Shown here piece after piece: positions 7,036-7,279 of a stretch of 7,279 nt of DNA; the first letter of the stretch is position 1, and every line of letters begins with the position of its first letter. Both the position numbers and the translations under genes were made by a program. This stretch comes from an uncultured Prevotella sp. (lineage in GTDB: Bacteria; Bacteroidota; Bacteroidia; Bacteroidales; Bacteroidaceae): contig CAAFRM010000115.1 in NCBI GenBank assembly GCA_900765465.1, positions 1 to 7,279 on the forward strand, read 5' to 3'. The notes under the pieces were generated by a model. It was not told where the DNA came from. It ran no database searches and worked only from the letters and a program-made list of their open reading frames with translations.

Positions 7036-7048
7036 TGCAATTTTTGCA
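7036..7048. repeat. short palindrome after the acetyltransferase gene
   Basis: TGCAA TTT TTGCA begins 6 bp after the TAG stop. A 5-bp stem with a 3-nt loop and no following T tract is too weak to call a terminator. No better terminator is visible between this gene and lysS, so transcription may read through. The rest of the 130-bp spacer is AT-rich and holds only the lysS promoter-like element. Confidence 0.3.
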
Positions 7049-7112
7049 TAGATAAATCACCTTATTGTATTAAAAAGCATAAAAATAGGGTGCGAGTTCG
7101 GAAAATTATTTG

Positions 7113-7120
7113 TATTTTTG
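7113..7120 (+). promoter_or_regulatory. -7 promoter element for lysS
   Basis: TATTTTTG is an exact TAnnTTTG -7 element. The expected -33 position (near 7090-7093) reads GTGC, so that half is not recognisable. A start near 7126 would give an A-rich leader of about 35 nt before the lysS ATG, like the leader of the GH89 gene. Confidence 0.5.
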
Positions 7121-7160
7121 CACCAAAATAAGAAAATATAAAGATATATCTGAATATAAT

Positions 7161-7279
7161 ATGAACATTTTAGAGTTAAGCGAACAGGAGATCGTTCGCA
7201 GACAGAGTCTTCAGACATTGCGCGAGATGGGCATCGATCCATATCCAGCAGCAGAGTTTCCAACCAATGCATTCAGCAC
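7161..7279 (+). CDS. lysS: lysyl-tRNA synthetase (class II LysRS), N-terminal fragment
   Basis: Thirty-nine complete codons are present before the right edge. The peptide starts MNILELSEQEIVRRQSL and continues with LREMGIDPYPAAEFPTNAFS. The pattern E-Q-E-x-x-R-R-x-S-L-x-x-L-R-x-M-G-I-D-P-Y-P is the typical N-terminal helix of class II bacterial LysRS, ahead of its OB-fold tRNA anticodon-binding domain. The enzyme charges tRNA-Lys in the cytosol. The ATG at 7161 has no Shine-Dalgarno sequence and follows an A/T-rich leader, as is common in Bacteroidota. It lies 130 bp after the acetyltransferase gene and probably has its own promoter. The catalytic domain lies outside the window. Confidence 0.9.
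   Translation, partial: MNILELSEQEIVRRQSLQTLREMGIDPYPAAEFPTNAFS

Noticed and set aside
7031..7080. Intrinsic terminator after the acetyltransferase gene
   Set aside because: The TGCAA/TTGCA stem is short and AT-rich and is not followed by a T tract.
7057..7272. 71-codon minus-strand frame across the lysS start
   Set aside because: It is antisense to the lysS N-terminus and runs through the AT-rich spacer; the product has no recognisable features.

Overview
The window looks like a chromosomal segment from a gut-type Bacteroidota, most probably of the Prevotella/Segatella kind. The evidence is three promoters that match or resemble the Bacteroidota -7 element TAnnTTTG, A-rich leaders with little Shine-Dalgarno signal, and the character of the proteins. 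The genus is inferred from protein recall; no database was searched.

Left half (about 1-3500, minus strand): a menaquinone operon, transcribed right to left. The order is a hotdog-fold thioesterase (a likely DHNA-CoA hydrolase, MenI-like), isochorismate synthase (menF), SEPHCHC synthase (menD), and the first 19 codons of menB, which runs off the left edge. Junctions are tight (3 bp thioesterase/menF, 4-bp ATGA overlap menD/menB), except for a 71-bp AT-rich gap before menD, which starts with GTG. Together these genes take chorismate to SEPHCHC, make the naphthoyl-CoA ring, and hydrolyse DHNA-CoA to DHNA. menC, menE and menA are not in view. A good promoter lies at 3469-3499, followed by a leader of about 75 nt that can fold a hairpin.

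Middle and right (3537-7030, plus strand): a divergently transcribed two-gene unit. The first gene encodes an exported GH89 alpha-N-acetylglucosaminidase (NAGLU family). The second, 24 bp downstream, encodes a multi-span membrane acetyltransferase of the HGSNAT/NagX family. In animal lysosomes the homologous pair performs consecutive steps of heparan sulfate breakdown: transmembrane N-acetylation of terminal glucosamine, then release of GlcNAc. The same logic across the bacterial inner membrane is the most interesting idea in the window.

Right edge (7161-7279, plus strand): the first 39 complete codons of lysS (lysyl-tRNA synthetase), with its own promoter-like element in a 130-bp AT-rich intergenic region.

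No RNA genes, insertion sequences, phage genes, CRISPR arrays or attachment sites were seen. Gene-free stretches are all under about 215 bp. All complete genes look intact.
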